A stretch of DNA of 64,000 nt from Bolinopsis microptera. Its lineage: Eukaryota > Ctenophora > Tentaculata > Lobata > Bolinopsidae. Shown here one piece after another: positions 24,901 through 35,023 of the stretch. The notes under the pieces were generated by a model that saw nothing but the letters and a program-made list of their open reading frames with translations, searched no databases and was not told the origin of the DNA. A program made the translations under genes and the position numbers. The stretch covers positions 7,933,460 through 7,997,459 of the forward strand of contig NC_087083.1 of assembly GCF_026151205.1 (NCBI RefSeq), in the 5' to 3' direction. Every line of letters begins with the position of its first letter. Within the stretch, counting starts at the first letter, position 1.

Positions 24901-27900
24901 TGGATAGAAACGTTTTATTTGATTACATTTACAGCGTTAGACTTTATAAAATTTATAATATATGCCTTATTAGCCTAATAAATGTGTGATAATTATTGCA
25001 AAACTGATTATAATTACGTTTCGAGTCAGTCTGTACTGGTTTAGGGTGTACCAAGCATTCCTAATCGGTTTATAGCATAGGCACATATAACACAATTTAC
25101 AAAGTACAAAAAATAACACCGGCACACCACTTTCACTACATTAAGTGGAAATGATCGTAATCAGACCTAGAGGATGAACTAGAGGATGAACTAGAGGATG
25201 AGCTCGAAGAAGAACTGAAAATTTCTTCAATCAGTTTCAGTTTAACTCTTGTAAGATTTCTGTGTTTTTATTAGTAATGATGCAACTCCATCGCGTCAGT
25301 TGTTATTTCTTGCTCATTGTGAATAAGATAATACGCTTAGGAAAACCAAGCGTCAGAAATTCAATTTTTCAACATTAACAAATAGTAAAACACATACCTG
25401 CTGCTGGAACTGCTGCTACTGGACGATGATTTAGAAGATTTGGAAGACTTCTTCTTACGCTTCTTCTTTTTCTTCTTTCTGCAGAATCCAGGTTAGTTAC
25501 GGAGGGGTTTACACAAGTTATTATATTATTTTTCAAGTTATTATATTCATGTTTTAAAGGAAATAAAACGGTGTCTGACTCTATGTTATCGAATTTACAC
25601 CCCCTCTTATTGTTTTATAAATTGTATAATCCAAACAACGGTCCACCAGCCTCCCAATTACACACACTCCAGATCCTCAATATTCTACACACTTTACAAA
25701 CCCTCATGAAACCAGAGCGGGGACTCTACACGTTTAACATTAAAACATTACATACTTTAATAGGTAGCCAGCTGTGCTGACAAGAAACAAACAGTAGACA
25801 CGTCTAATTTTAAATGTAAACTACTCGAAATTGAAAAAGCTGATTTGAAATTAGAATTAGATTAGGAAAGCTTGAAACAGTAGACACGTTTAAATGTTAA
25901 CTAATCCAGTCTGTTTTCAAGTGGAATTTTAGGTTTAATCTAAAGCTGTGCAGCTTGAGTTTTAACTGTAATTCTACTGCTTCAAACACTAGTAGACACG
26001 TTTAAATGAAAACTATCCGAAATTTGAAAAGTTCTTTTGAAATTAGATGCTCAACTTAATAATTTTGTCGCCAATTAGAAAATAATTAAGGTCTTAACCT
26101 GGTCCTGTCTGTTTCCAAGTAGAATTTAAATCTGTACGGCTTGTAAGTAACTCCATTACTACATGTGCACTATCATCATGGTAACATGTACACTATTTTA
26201 AAAGTGAACCAGCCTCCGGAATATTGCTCATTTTCACTACTATATGAATAATAATATGTATTTTCCTGTCAATACCGGCAGTGACATGAGTTTTGACAAC
26301 CGGCGGTGTTCAGTCAATACCGGGGGTGTTTAGACTGAATGTAATAGAGGGGTGAGAGGTGAGAGGTGAGGGTGAGAGGTGTCGACAAGCTGGCTAAGCC
26401 GGGCAGTATGTAAATAAACCCTCAACAGTCAACACGGTGAAATCCAAATATACCCTCTCAATTCTCACACACACTCGACTAAGCACCGCGTACACACTTA
26501 GTTATATCAACTACCTACTCTATTTATAGTTCACTACCTTCTCTCAAAGTATTAATCTCACTAAGTACATTACCGGTAATAACACCGGCCGGCTTACAGC
26601 CACCTGTAAAGCTGTAAGGGACCAGACTATTAACCTCTGAGAGTACTATTACAGTTAACAGTATTTCCTCTGATAACCCTCTGTAATAACCATGATAACC
26701 CTTATAAGCCGGCCTTACAACAATGCCAGGTTAAAATGAAACAGTGAACTACCAGAAAACCCCGTTATGCCAGAAAAACCCGAACCAAAAAACCCCGTAC
26801 TGATTATCAATAACCCTATATCTCTATACAACCCCTACAACATGGCCCGTTAACCTGGACTCAATGGATTAGTCTATTACAGGGTACCCTTGGTACCCCT
26901 GGTCTATTACGCTACAAAGTGTTGATGTTAATTAGCCAGGATGTTAACTGTGGACTTTACACTCCGAACAAGATGCTATATGTTATAATGCAGCTTATTC
27001 ACTGTAGTTGATAGGTCACGTGGTTACTCCTTTATAATGTATGTCAGAGGTCACGTGGTTACTCCTTATTAAAGATACAAGCTGACTGTAAGTCTCAACA
27101 TTCCATTAAGTGAGCTGTAGAGAGCTGAGTGTGGTCAAAACACGTACATAAGACAAACTGGCTGTAGTCCACGTTACATTAAACTAAAACAATGCCAGGT
27201 TAAAGTGAGACATTGAAAAATGCCAGGTTAAAGTGAGACATTGAACAATTCCCATTTAAAGTGAGACATTGAACAATTCCCGGTTAAAGTGAGACATTGA
27301 ACAATTCCCGGTTAAAGTGAGACATTGAATAATTCCAGGTTAAAGTGAGACATTGAACAATTCCCGGTTAAAGTGAGACATTGAACAGTGCCAGGTTAAA
27401 GTGAGACATTGAACAATTCCCGGTTAAAGTGAGACATTGAATAATTCCAGGTTAAAGTGAGACATTGAACAATGCCCGGTTAAAGTGAGACATTGAACAA
27501 TGCCCGGTTAAAGTGAGACATTGAACAATGCCAGGTTAAAGTGAGACATTGAACAATTCCCGGTTAAAGTGAGACATTGAACAGTGCCAGGTTAAAGTGA
27601 GACATTGAACAATGCCAGGTTAAAGTGATACATTGAACAATTCCCGGTTAAAGTGAGACATTGAACAATGCCAGGTTAAAGTGAGACATTGAACAATGCC
27701 AGGTTAAAGTGAGACATTGAACAATGCCAGGTTAAAGTGAGACATTGAACAATTCCCGGTTAAAGTGAGACATTGAACAATTCCCGGTTAAAGTGAGACA
27801 TTGAACAATTCCCGGTTAAAGTGAGACATTGAACAATGCCAGGTTAAAGAGAGACATTGAACAATTCCCGGTTAAAGTGACACATTGAACAATTCCCGGT

Positions 27901-30441
27901 TAAAGTGAGACATTGAACAATATCAAAAAACCCCGGACCAAAAAACCACATACTAATTTATAATAACCGTTGCATGTTAATCCAATTACACCGAGCTTAC
28001 AATTTCGTGCCTACTTATGTCCGGCTCTTTTCGATTGTGCTGTGGTATAAATTGTAATATCACAAGCAAGGTATCTTCACAAGCAAGGTATCTCCTCTTA
28101 GTTATCTGTCCCAAGTTATACTTATATACATGTATTTGTGTAGTAGTATAGTAGTATGTAACTCATACATATAGCCTTCTACCTAAACCCCACACCATTC
28201 TATTCTTTTCAAACACGCAGTCCTATAATTTAATTTATAATTTAATAACCAACATAACTTAATTTTAAAACGATTACGACTCATCACACGAACTTTAAGT
28301 TGTTCAGTTTAGATCAACCACACAGATATTTGCAAACTTCTCCCGCTCCCCATTTCAAAGGTCTATCTAACAGTTTAGACGGCAGTATATTTAAATTAAA
28401 TTGAATATTTAATTTTAATTTTCTAATTTGTTACTGCAGGAAGGTGTAATGATCAATTTACAAAAAAGATTAACTTTTTAATATTCAACAGGAGTGCCCG
28501 TTATAGCTAAAGAAATTTAAAAACTAAAAGACAACATTTTGCTGTTATTGAACCATCCCGCGAAATAATAAATTGTAAATAAGAAAGTGACTTACTCTGA
28601 AGATTTACTGGATCTTGATTTGGAAGAGGAGGAGGAAGAGCTAGTGGAAGAACTCCTACTGTCACTATGAGACTTATTGCGTGACTTTCTATCTTTCTTT
28701 GCGTCAGAATCGGAAGAAGAAGACCTCTTCTTTTCCGCGCTGAGGATTGTTTGATTAGTCAAGTAATTAACTATATTTATTATTTATGAATTGTGAATCA
28801 GAATGTTGTGAAGTGTGAAGCTGCCCATGAGACAACCAATTCAGAAAACACGTTTTCCTGATGGGCATAGATCAACTGAACGCTTAAACCATAATACAGC
28901 TTGCTTTCAGTCGCCAACAATGACCAGTCCAATACCCGGACAAGTCCCATACCCGGACCAGTCCCATACCCGGACCAGTTCCATACCCGGACCAGTCCCA
29001 TACCCGGACCAGTCCCATACCCGGACCAGTCCCATACCCGGACCAGTCCCATACCCGGACCAGTCCCATACCCGGACCAGTCCCATACCCGGACCAGTCC
29101 CATACCCGGACCAGTCCCATAACTGGACCAGTCTCATAGCCGGACCAGTCCTAAATCCCCTATCCCAGATGTAAGAGTAAAGTACGTGACTATAACTCAT
29201 TGACACGCATGACGCATTCTGTCATGAAGAGTAAAGTGTTTATAAACTCAAGCATTCCGTCAAAAAAAATTTTAAACTTGCATGTTTTTGCTTGTGAATA
29301 TTACTGTAATAAATATTTCCCGCTCTGTTCATTGTTTCACACAACAAAAGTCAGTGTCACAGTGCATGTTACGTGTGCATGTGTGTGTGTTTGTGTGTGT
29401 TTGTGTGTCTTGGCTCGCCGAGTTGTTTACGAAATGTACTTCACTCATTCTCACGTACTATCTGCGTGTCAATGTGTGCTGTCGAGCACTACAATGAAGA
29501 ATCTACAATACGTGTGTTACTGTTTGTAGTCACGTGGCTGATAATGTCACGTGGTAAAGACTGTGAGCACAAGGCAGTCTGTCAGAATGTTAGATTCGCC
29601 GCAAATATTATACGAAATCCTAAAAACTATAAGGTTGTCGGAATTTTTTCAAATGACGGTCAATGCTTTGTCAGAGAACAGTAAATAAATATTTAACACT
29701 AGTGATATAAGCAGTGAGATCAGCAGTGCTATAGTAGTAGTACTAGCAGTGAGATCAGCAGGCCGGGTTACACTAGCAGTGACTCTGTGAATTTCACAAA
29801 CAGTGATCTAACTTTACGCGTACTCTCAGGCTAAAGAATGTGCAGCTTTCAAGTGAACAATTCAAGTTTCCCTTTTCTTTATAGTCTTACTTGAAAAGTG
29901 TTCGGTATTTTTCATGGAATAAATAAAGTATTGTTGTAAAAGGTGTATCAAAAACCTTCACCAATTTTCGGTGTTCAAAATATAAGGCTCCTACTATATA
30001 AGCACACATAAGGTAGATCCCGTCTTCAAATCCTGTCGTTTCAACAGTAAGATAATCATACATAGAATGAAGACAAGAACTGAAGACGAACTATGGTAGT
30101 CGAAAAATATAAGATAAAGTGATGCTGACCATGAAGAATTACCTAACGGGTAGCGGGACAGGGGGTTTGAAAACTGGTAGTTTCACTGCTGCATCCCCGG
30201 ATACTCCAGCATCCCCGGATACCCCAGCTTTAGAAGACGCTGCTGCTGCTACTGATGCTGATGGTTTCATCTGAACTTTACCACCCTTCCCAACTTTCAC
30301 ATCAATTACTCTAGCTGGTGCTTTTTTGGTCCCGCCGAACATCGCGATCATAGACGACACCCTCTTTGAAGAGTCCCAGTTGCCTTTAGCATCCACCCTA
30401 ACATCACCACTAGCGGAGACCTCGACTTCAGGATCTGCCAT
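4232..30441 (-). CDS. giant AHNAK-like repeat protein, isoform A (19 exons)
   Basis: Exons, 5' to 3' on the minus strand: 30441-30143, 28739-28596, 25478-25398, 25214-25167, 24869-24781, 24638-24234, 24107-23808, 23650-23171, 23012-22935, 22665-21085, 20832-18466, 18176-17277, 16964-16752, 16093-10307, 9613-9573, 9464-9099, 8802-7729, 7525-7244, 6961-4232. Every junction is GT-AG and phases agree; the coding length sums to 17,265 bases (5,754 aa plus stop). The protein is a long series of repeats with alternating Asp/Lys and Val/Ile around Pro (DIDIPDPKIKVKADKPDADI, KGPDVDVDVKAPDADV), separated by Gly-Phe and Ser-Asp-Lys runs. This is the style of AHNAK giant proteins (human AHNAK is similarly about 5,900 aa), which act as scaffolds at the cytoskeleton and membrane. 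There is no signal peptide, so an intracellular protein is likely. The AHNAK link rests on repeat style and size, not on a recognised PDZ domain. A structural or adhesive role special to this lineage is also possible. Confidence 0.85.
7244..9464 (-). CDS. giant gene, exons 16-18 (87-aa repeat block, phase 0)
   Basis: Three exons: 9464-9099 (122 codons), 8802-7729 (358 codons) and 7525-7244 (94 codons). All begin with GCCGAC (Ala-Asp) and end with the codons for Val-Asp before GTAAGT, so each is in phase 0 at both ends and can be gained or lost without a frameshift. The repeat is the same 87-aa unit as in exon 19, spaced 261 bases apart in exon 17. The introns after exons 16, 17 and 18 begin alike (GTAAGTTTTA), which indicates that exon and intron were copied together. 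Confidence 0.85.
9573..9613 (-). CDS. giant gene, exon 15 (41-base phase adapter)
   Basis: A 41-base exon bounded by TTTTCCCAG and GTAATTTA, encoding GGDLDADVSAPKIK. It enters in phase 1 and leaves in phase 0, linking the 1-1 exon block upstream to the 0-0 block downstream. Skipping it would shift the frame, so it must be constitutive if both repeat blocks are used. Confidence 0.75.
9614..10306 (-). other. intron 14 of the giant gene
   Basis: 693 bases of AT-rich intron between exons 14 and 15. I see no repeat, RNA gene or open frame in it. Confidence 0.7.
10307..16093 (-). CDS. giant gene, exon 14 (20 copies of a 90/92-aa repeat)
   Basis: A single 5,787-base exon, 1,929 codons. After a short lead-in (GSGGKLPSPNADVNIADIDI) it carries 20 copies of a unit built as GKGGFGIGFGGKKSGSSSSS, then DD(G/D)KKKKK, then a GDAD(I/V)DLKLKGDADIDIPDP core, then KADKPDADIK(V/I)KTPKVKG. 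Two unit types mostly alternate: a 92-aa form (DDDKKKKKK, GGKGDADID) and a 90-aa form (DDGKKKKK, GGSGDADV), giving a 182-aa higher-order unit of 546 bases. Two places have an extra 90-aa unit. Ser runs next to Asp pairs look like casein kinase 2 sites. The only Cys in the repeats are two GSCSSS variants, in the two irregular units. Donor is GTAAGTAT. Confidence 0.9.
16094..16751 (-). other. intron 13 of the giant gene, with short repeats
   Basis: 658 bases. Between about 16150 and 16360 the motif AATGTTGTGAATG or AATGTAGTGAATG recurs in irregular copies, with GGACATTAAGGATGGAAT repeated. No coding region seen. Confidence 0.75.
16752..20832 (-). CDS. giant gene, exons 11-13 (VPEPEIKVKADAPDVDI repeat block)
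   Basis: Exons 20832-18466 (789 codons), 18176-17277 (300 codons) and 16964-16752 (71 codons), all phase 1 at both ends. All start with GAGG; exons 12 and 13 share the start GDIDVDKPKIGGGFGFG. The repeat, about 97 aa in exon 11, is GGKKKGDSSSSSSDDDKKKK, a GFGFGFGGKAKGGVDVPDVD stretch, LNVKADADIDVPEPEIKVKA and DAPDVDIGGGADIDIGGGAD. Exon 12 and its following intron are a near copy of the end of exon 11 and its following intron. Confidence 0.85.
21085..22665 (-). CDS. giant gene, exon 10 (77-aa repeats)
   Basis: 1,581 bases, 527 codons, phase 1 at both ends. Its 231-base (77-aa) units consist of DVGGGFGFGFGGKKKKKSGS, SSSSDDSKKKKKKGGFGFGF, GGKADVDVPDVDLNVKADAD and IDVPEPEIKVKADAPDV. Units at 21226, 21457, 21688 and 21919 are nearly identical in DNA, a sign of recent copying or ongoing homogenisation. 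The unit nearest the exon start is longer (it adds GGGADIDIGGGANVDLDVKK). Confidence 0.85.
22935..24638 (-). CDS. giant gene, exons 6-9 (glycine-rich block)
   Basis: Exons 24638-24234 (135 codons), 24107-23808 (100), 23650-23171 (160) and 23012-22935 (26). All but exon 6 are phase 1 at both ends with start G|GA or G|AT; exon 6 also enters and leaves in phase 1. They encode GGGLGGG and GGGIGGGFGGG runs broken by short acidic segments (EVEIEAEAPDLDI, VPEPAVEVKADVPDVDI). Exons 8 and 9 begin with the same DADVSAPEVEI segment, and the introns after them and before them are near copies (see 23013-23170 against 23651-23807). Confidence 0.85.
24781..25478 (-). CDS. giant gene, exons 3-5 (Lys and Ser runs)
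   Basis: Exons 25478-25398 (81 bases), 25214-25167 (48 bases, poly-Ser only) and 24869-24781 (89 bases). Exon 3 gives EKKKKKKRKKKSSKSSK plus Ser; exon 4 is 16 Ser; exon 5 gives ten Ser, GSDDS, 12 Lys and SG. Exons 3 and 4 are 2-2 in phase; exon 5 changes phase 2 to phase 1. The donor of exon 4 is the weaker GTCTGA, so the 48-base exon may be skipped, which keeps the frame. The Lys-then-Ser order mirrors the C-terminal end of the protein. Confidence 0.75.
25479..28595 (-). other. intron 2 of the giant gene, repeat-rich
   Basis: 3.1-kb intron. 25790-26165 is a diverged tandem duplication of roughly 195 bases, recognisable by ACACGT(T/C)TAA, CTGTTT(T/C)CAAGT(G/A)GAATTT and AAATTAGA. 26345-26385 is a GGTGAGA repeat. 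27191-27919 is a long 28-bp minisatellite, listed separately. I see no coding sequence. Confidence 0.75.
27191..27919. repeat. 28-bp minisatellite, 26 units with a two-letter variant code
   Basis: Twenty-six units share a constant part (GGTTAAAGTGAGACATTGAA) and differ in a variable part: mainly AATGCCA or AATTCCC, with recombinant AATGCCC, AATTCCA and AGTGCCA. The order of variants is irregular, typical of unequal exchange and gene conversion. Lies in intron 2 of the giant gene. Confidence 0.95.
28596..28739 (-). CDS. giant gene, exon 2 (first common exon, Ser/Arg/Lys-rich)
   Basis: 144 bases, phase 2 at both ends, bounded by ATCCTCAG and GTAAGTCA. Encodes SAEKKRSSSSDSDAKKDRKS, then a Ser-rich part ending KSRSSKSSE. 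It accepts each of the three alternative first exons (all end in AG, phase 2), so the junction codon is AGC (Ser). The Ser-Arg-Lys content resembles disordered RS-like linkers and is likely phosphorylated; that is inference. Confidence 0.8.
28923..29150. repeat. 17-bp minisatellite, about 13 units
   Basis: Unit ACCAGTCCCATACCCGG, with slightly changed first and last copies. It lies in intron 1, about 180 bases upstream of exon 2. Open frames in several phases here (GLVRVWDWSGYGT and similar) come only from the repeat. Confidence 0.95.
29151..30142 (-). other. intron 1 of isoform A
   Basis: A short TG-rich tract at about 29380-29410 and two small open frames without recognisable domains. Around 29695-29785 the words AGCAGTGAGATCAGCAG and AGTAGTACTAGCAGTGA recur. 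I see nothing coding. Confidence 0.6.
30143..30441 (-). CDS. giant gene, alternative first exon 1A
   Basis: 299 coding bases from ATG at 30441 to the donor AG|GTAATT. Encodes MADPEVEVSASGDVRVDAKG, then NWDSSKRVSSMIAMFGGTKK, a basic-Ala linker, and ends KPPVPLPV. It is paralogous to exon 1B (shared MADP, GD(V/I)RVD, KG.W.S.KRV.SMI..FGG, AGVSG(D/S)AG and LPV). The conserved KRVxSMIxxFGG block may be a short binding motif or helix; I do not recognise a named domain. Confidence 0.8.
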
Positions 30442-30640
30442 TCTCAGTTTGTCTGATAAACGTGTAACTATCTAATATCCTAAACCTATATTAGCTATAC
30501 AAATGATATGAAGTTAGAAAGTTTCCTTATTTATGGTTGTGAAACCAAATATTAACTCATCAGAATTCCAGTGCCAAACAGCAATTGACCGACAAAGAAT
30601 ATAAAAATAGGATTAAGGTGGGCTAAAAAAATGAAATTCG
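30442..30640 (-). promoter_or_regulatory. putative promoter of first exon 1A
   Basis: Upstream of exon 1A the sequence aligns with the region upstream of exon 1B. Shared words include TAGCTA(T)ACAAATG, AGTTAGA, AAGCCAAA-like, CAAGTGCCAA-like, TTGA(C/T)(C/T)GACAAAGAAT and GTGGGCTAAAA, in the same order. Conservation of about 200 bases of non-coding DNA next to duplicated first exons suggests duplicated promoters. No clear TATA box was assigned. Confidence 0.45.
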
Positions 30641-30700
30641 CCACTTCTAACCATCTTTACTTTTTTACAAAAAGGTGGATGGAAAAATATAAAAATAACT

Positions 30701-30820
30701 GCACGAAACTACGAGTTCTGCACGAAACAACGAGTTCTGCACGAAACTACGAGTTCTGCACGAAACTACGAGTTCTGCTCGAAACTACGAGTTCTTCACT
30801 AAACTACGAGTTCTGTACGA
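30701..30820. repeat. 19-bp tandem repeat, about 6 units
   Basis: Unit GCACGAAACTACGAGTTCT with one or two changes per copy. It follows the stretch CTTTTTTACAAAAAGGTGGA, which also occurs at about 34031 (AACTTTTTACAAAAAGGTGG) and more distantly at about 62154, so a dispersed element may be involved. Confidence 0.85.
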
Positions 30821-31685
30821 GTTGGTGGACCTACAAAGCAACGGGAATTAAGTAAGACTGCGGCAATAGATGACGATCAGCTATCAGCAGTGACCAGGTA
30901 ACACAAACGGCAAATCCGACAACCGCTCAACACCCGACTATAAAGGCTGGTGTATTCTTTATACTCTCACACACTCACAGCCTCGCAGTGTGTTTTCATC
31001 GTTTTTACACGAAAAGTTGGTGCAACGTAAGTCCGCAAAGTGTCAGCGGCAGTCTGGAGAACGTACTATAACGGCGCCTGTATCACACTATGAACTGCAA
31101 GTCACTTGGTTACTTACAGTTAACAGTTACTGAGTAACCAAAAAAGTTACTAAGTTACCAAAAGGTAGCACAAAGCCGACATAAGAACCTGCAGGTAGGA
31201 CGGACTAACGAGGCTTTTATCACACTATCAACTTAAGTCACCTAGTTACTAGCAGATATGAGTAAGCACCGGCTAAACCTGTGACTATTTTAAACCCTGG
31301 TACCGTGGTGTAAACAAGCACAAAAAGTAGGCGCCAACCCACTTCACTATCATAAATGGTAACGTTACCATAGTAACACTACCATATAAGGCGCCAACTC
31401 ACTTCACTACAACAGTTAAAAAGCTTTGTGTGCAAAGCACAACCTCTTTATCAACTAAAGAATGTGACACTCAACACTATTACACACGCAAACTGACTAA
31501 ATTATTCAACAGGAGGGTTTTCACGCGTGAAAATTTATTCCTTGGCTACGGATAAAACCTCAAGTTCATGAGTAATGTTGATACCCAAAGTTAGCGACCG
31601 GCATTCTATATGCTCGTAAAGTCAGGACAGCGTAGACTTTGTCCCATGACGAAGATCACTTCCCAGACTAATTGTACACGTTAAC

Positions 31686-31711
31686 AAATATCCTAGTTAA
31701 CTAGGATATTT
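31686..31711. repeat. 26-bp perfect palindrome
   Basis: The half-site AAATATCCTAGTT is followed directly by its reverse complement, with no spacer. A further AAACTAGGATTTTA copy of one arm follows about 10 bases later. It may be the centre of a small foldback element or a dimeric protein site. Confidence 0.85.
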
Positions 31712-32192
31712 TTCACGTGTAAACTAGGATTTTAAATAAATCTACGCGATCCTACATACGAAAATCAAAGTTGTGTCCATGATGATTTACATGATGATTT
31801 ATGATTACATAAACATATCATGACGACTGGAGAGTACACCGAGAGGTGGTCACCTAGAACACACCGCTGATATCTAAACTTTCTCTAAAAAACAGAATCA
31901 TAAGGCATTCTGCGCCAATTTTCTCTGTCAAAAGTAATATTCCTAAGAAACTTTAAACATCCAAACAATGACTGTAAATATATGTACAACATGTGTGTCT
32001 CGCACCAGACTGTGACTAATAAATAGGAACTTATAAATAGAAGCTTAATATGCGATATATTATTTTATTCAGATATTATTTTAGACAAGCTATACGCGCA
32101 AGAAGCTGAGATAATGTAATATATTATGTAAGGCATGAGTTGATGGGTATATAACTATTCAAGTAAAGAATGTTCCCACAACAGCACAGAAA

Positions 32193-32285
32193 ACTTTACC
32201 TGGGGACCCCAGGCTATTATGTTCATAAACATAGAGACTCGGCGGAATGACCGGCGGAATGACCGGCTGAGCGCCGCTCAGTAAA
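32193..32285. mobile_element. MITE-like element, copy 1
   Basis: About 93 bases starting CTTTACCTGGGG and ending CTCAGTAAAG, so the ends are short inverted repeats. Inside are two perfect 15-bp palindromes (32199-32213, CCTGGGG-A-CCCCAGG; 32267-32281, CTGAGCG-C-CGCTCAG) and a doubled CGGCGGAATGAC. A second copy in opposite orientation lies at 58536-58613. The two-copy structure supports a small non-autonomous element; the family is unknown. Confidence 0.6.
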
Positions 32286-34440
32286 GAAATCTCCACATAG
32301 TATAATATTGTATGTGTACCCATGGCTTAACAATAACAAACCTAACGAGCTCCCCACATTGAAGAGTCACTTTTCTAAATTATACTATGTACAATTATAC
32401 GAGATGAAACCAATCAGGCAGGATGACGTGGTTTTTAATGAGGAAAGATGAGGGAATGAGAATTGAGGAGTTCCAGTAGTGTAGTTGAGTATAAGTGTAA
32501 TTCTACAATCTACATGCTCCATATCTACCATCCTTTCTATTATACGTGTGGAACCTACATACAGTCTTTATATTGTTCTCATCATATTCATCGTCATTTT
32601 TTGAAAAAAATAACGTTACCTACGTATGCAGTTCTGTTAAGTGAAAAAAAAGTTACCAAACTGCAGTTCTGAAGTTGAACAACAACATTACCTACAGTTA
32701 ATCTGAAGTTCTTAAGCCCTGTCAATATATTAACATGCTGGCTGCTGCTGACAACTAAAACTTCGCTGCAGTTGACAGGCAGTTCCAGTGTTCCACACCT
32801 TCAACCAAACTTCAACACAATTAGTCAGCACAATGTGCGATCACGTGACCCCATTACGGAACATTAAGCCCAAACTTTCATGTCTAACAGTTAAAACAGA
32901 GCAAAAGATGCGCAGCGTGTTAAAAAGATGTGCAGCTGGTAACAGTCTTCTGTCTGGATAGCTTTATCATACCAGGTCTAGATATAGTAATAAAGTCACT
33001 GTTATAGCTCTATAGAAACCGAACAAAACACCAACCAGGTGAACCACACACAAACCGTCGGGATCATCTTTCCTGGGCCACTCTCTCCACTATTAGCTTA
33101 ATTCAATCTATCTACGGAAACATAGCTCAAATTCTCTTGTGAAGCGATCCGCCTGGAAGATGTTCAATGGACCAGCTGGTATATTTAACAAATTTGTTGA
33201 TGAAGGAGCATAGCTTACATTCACGTGTATGAGGCAACATTCCAGAATATTATATCCTCCGACTTTATGTCACATAAAATAGTTTTATATAAATTAATCG
33301 CACACTCTAAGTTGGCGGAGAGATGATCAAATACCGGCCCTAGTTCTCGGGATCTAATTATCAGGGAAACTAAATCTAATTGCTGAGATGAGGGCGCCTA
33401 ACTTGGAATTCGGCTGTATATTATCCTGCAGATTCCTAAAATACCGGTTAAAGACAATAAATAGGATCTAATCCAGCGAAGGAAGAAGAGCTTGGAACGG
33501 CGCGTGTAAGGAAAGAATGCGATGTTTCAGGCCGCTCTCTCTCTCTCTCTCTCTCGATCTCTCTCTCTTTAAAGCTGAGCCACAGAATAAAGCCCGCGTG
33601 ATTTGATGTTTTGTGCTTGCGAAGTCTATTACTCTACTCTTTTCTGGATTTTAGCCACGAGAAGAAAGAGTAAGAAGGATCATGAAGCGTAGTAACTTTA
33701 GAAGTTGGCGCTATTTTCCAGACTACACTCAGAGTGTGACTGAGAAAGAGTGTGGCCGGGCATGATCTGTGGAAGAGGCGGCTGAAATCTAATTCTAGCG
33801 GGCCGGGAAATGTTTTAGTCTTAGGTAATAGTGAACGTAGCTTTACTCCGAGTGCGTGATTAGTGCGGAATAGTCTAGAATAATAAGCCGTCTATTCAGA
33901 AAGCCTGTAACATTCTCATAGGATTATTCCATCAAAACTATTTATTAAATCGATCTTGAATAAACGCGATATTTCTAGAATCACCATTTTAACATGAACA
34001 TTGAACAACCATTCGTAATCTACCATTTTTAACTTTTTACAAAAAGGTGGATAGAAAAAATAAAATATATTTGCCTCGTTATATTCTATTGTGCACGAAA
34101 TTAAGAGCGGGCTTTTTCATCCAGACTATAAAATTACATTTTTGAATGAAATGGTAAGGAAAAAGGGGCAAAGTTAAGTTTTATAACGGAGTTATAGAGG
34201 AGGTCGAAGCAGGGTAAGGTTTTGGAACTGGGGTAGGAGCTAGAAGTTATGTTTCAAATATTATCGTATTATGAATTATCCGGAATGTCGTGATAATTGA
34301 TAATACGAGGAAGAGGAGTGGACAATACTTGCATATCTTCAAAATAATAACCCGTCACCACAAACTATTGCCTTTTTAAGTTACAAAAATGTCTCCTGAT
34401 TATAGCAACAAAACATTCTGATAGAAGGTTAGCTAATTGC

Positions 34441-34560
34441 TAGAGAGAGGGAGAGAGAGAGAGAGAGGTCTAAAGAAACTGCAGTTGAAACACAGGTGGA
34501 TAGAGAGAGAGGGAGAGAGAGAGAGAGGTCTAAAGAAACTGCAGTTGAAACACAGGTGGA
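34441..34560. repeat. 60-bp tandem duplication
   Basis: 34441-34500 and 34501-34560 are nearly identical: a GA-rich part, then AGGTCTAAAGAAACTGCAGT and TGAAACACAGGTGGA. Differences are confined to the GA tract. Confidence 0.9.
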
Positions 34561-34939
34561 TAGAGTAACTCAACTCACTCAGACCAACTCACTCGACTTG
34601 GTGACAGATTCCTGCTGTGGCCGAGTTGCTACCAATGGGTGCTTGCTCTATCACACGATGACAGTGTACACAGTAGGCTTGTCGGATGAACGTACTGGAC
34701 AGCTGATGATGAGGCAGGGAGGAGGAGGAGGGGAGGAGGGTACCGGAGAGAAACTAAGAACTCATCCGACACCCGTCATATAACATATTGTAAGATACCA
34801 TGGAGAGAAGTAGCAAGGTAGGTTACAGGGAAACAAAGCTGTGGGTGAGCTGCTGAAACACTGTCCACGAGTATATATATGCTCGGGCCGTGAACAGTGT
34901 ACAATTTGCAGGCAGTCAAATTCACGCTCAGACATGCCT

Positions 34940-35023
34940 TGTAGTACCGTGTCTTGCGGAGGTGCCGTGTAGTACCGTGTCTTGCGGAGGTGCTGTGTAG
35001 TACCGTGTCTTGCGGAGGTGCCG
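34940..35023. repeat. three 28-bp tandem units
   Basis: Three head-to-tail units of TGTAGTACCGTGTCTTGCGG plus AGGTGC(C/T)G. The open frames across it are by-products. Confidence 0.9.

Noticed and set aside
27191..27919. CRISPR-like array
   Set aside because: Units are contiguous with no unique spacers, and the DNA is from an animal; it is a minisatellite.
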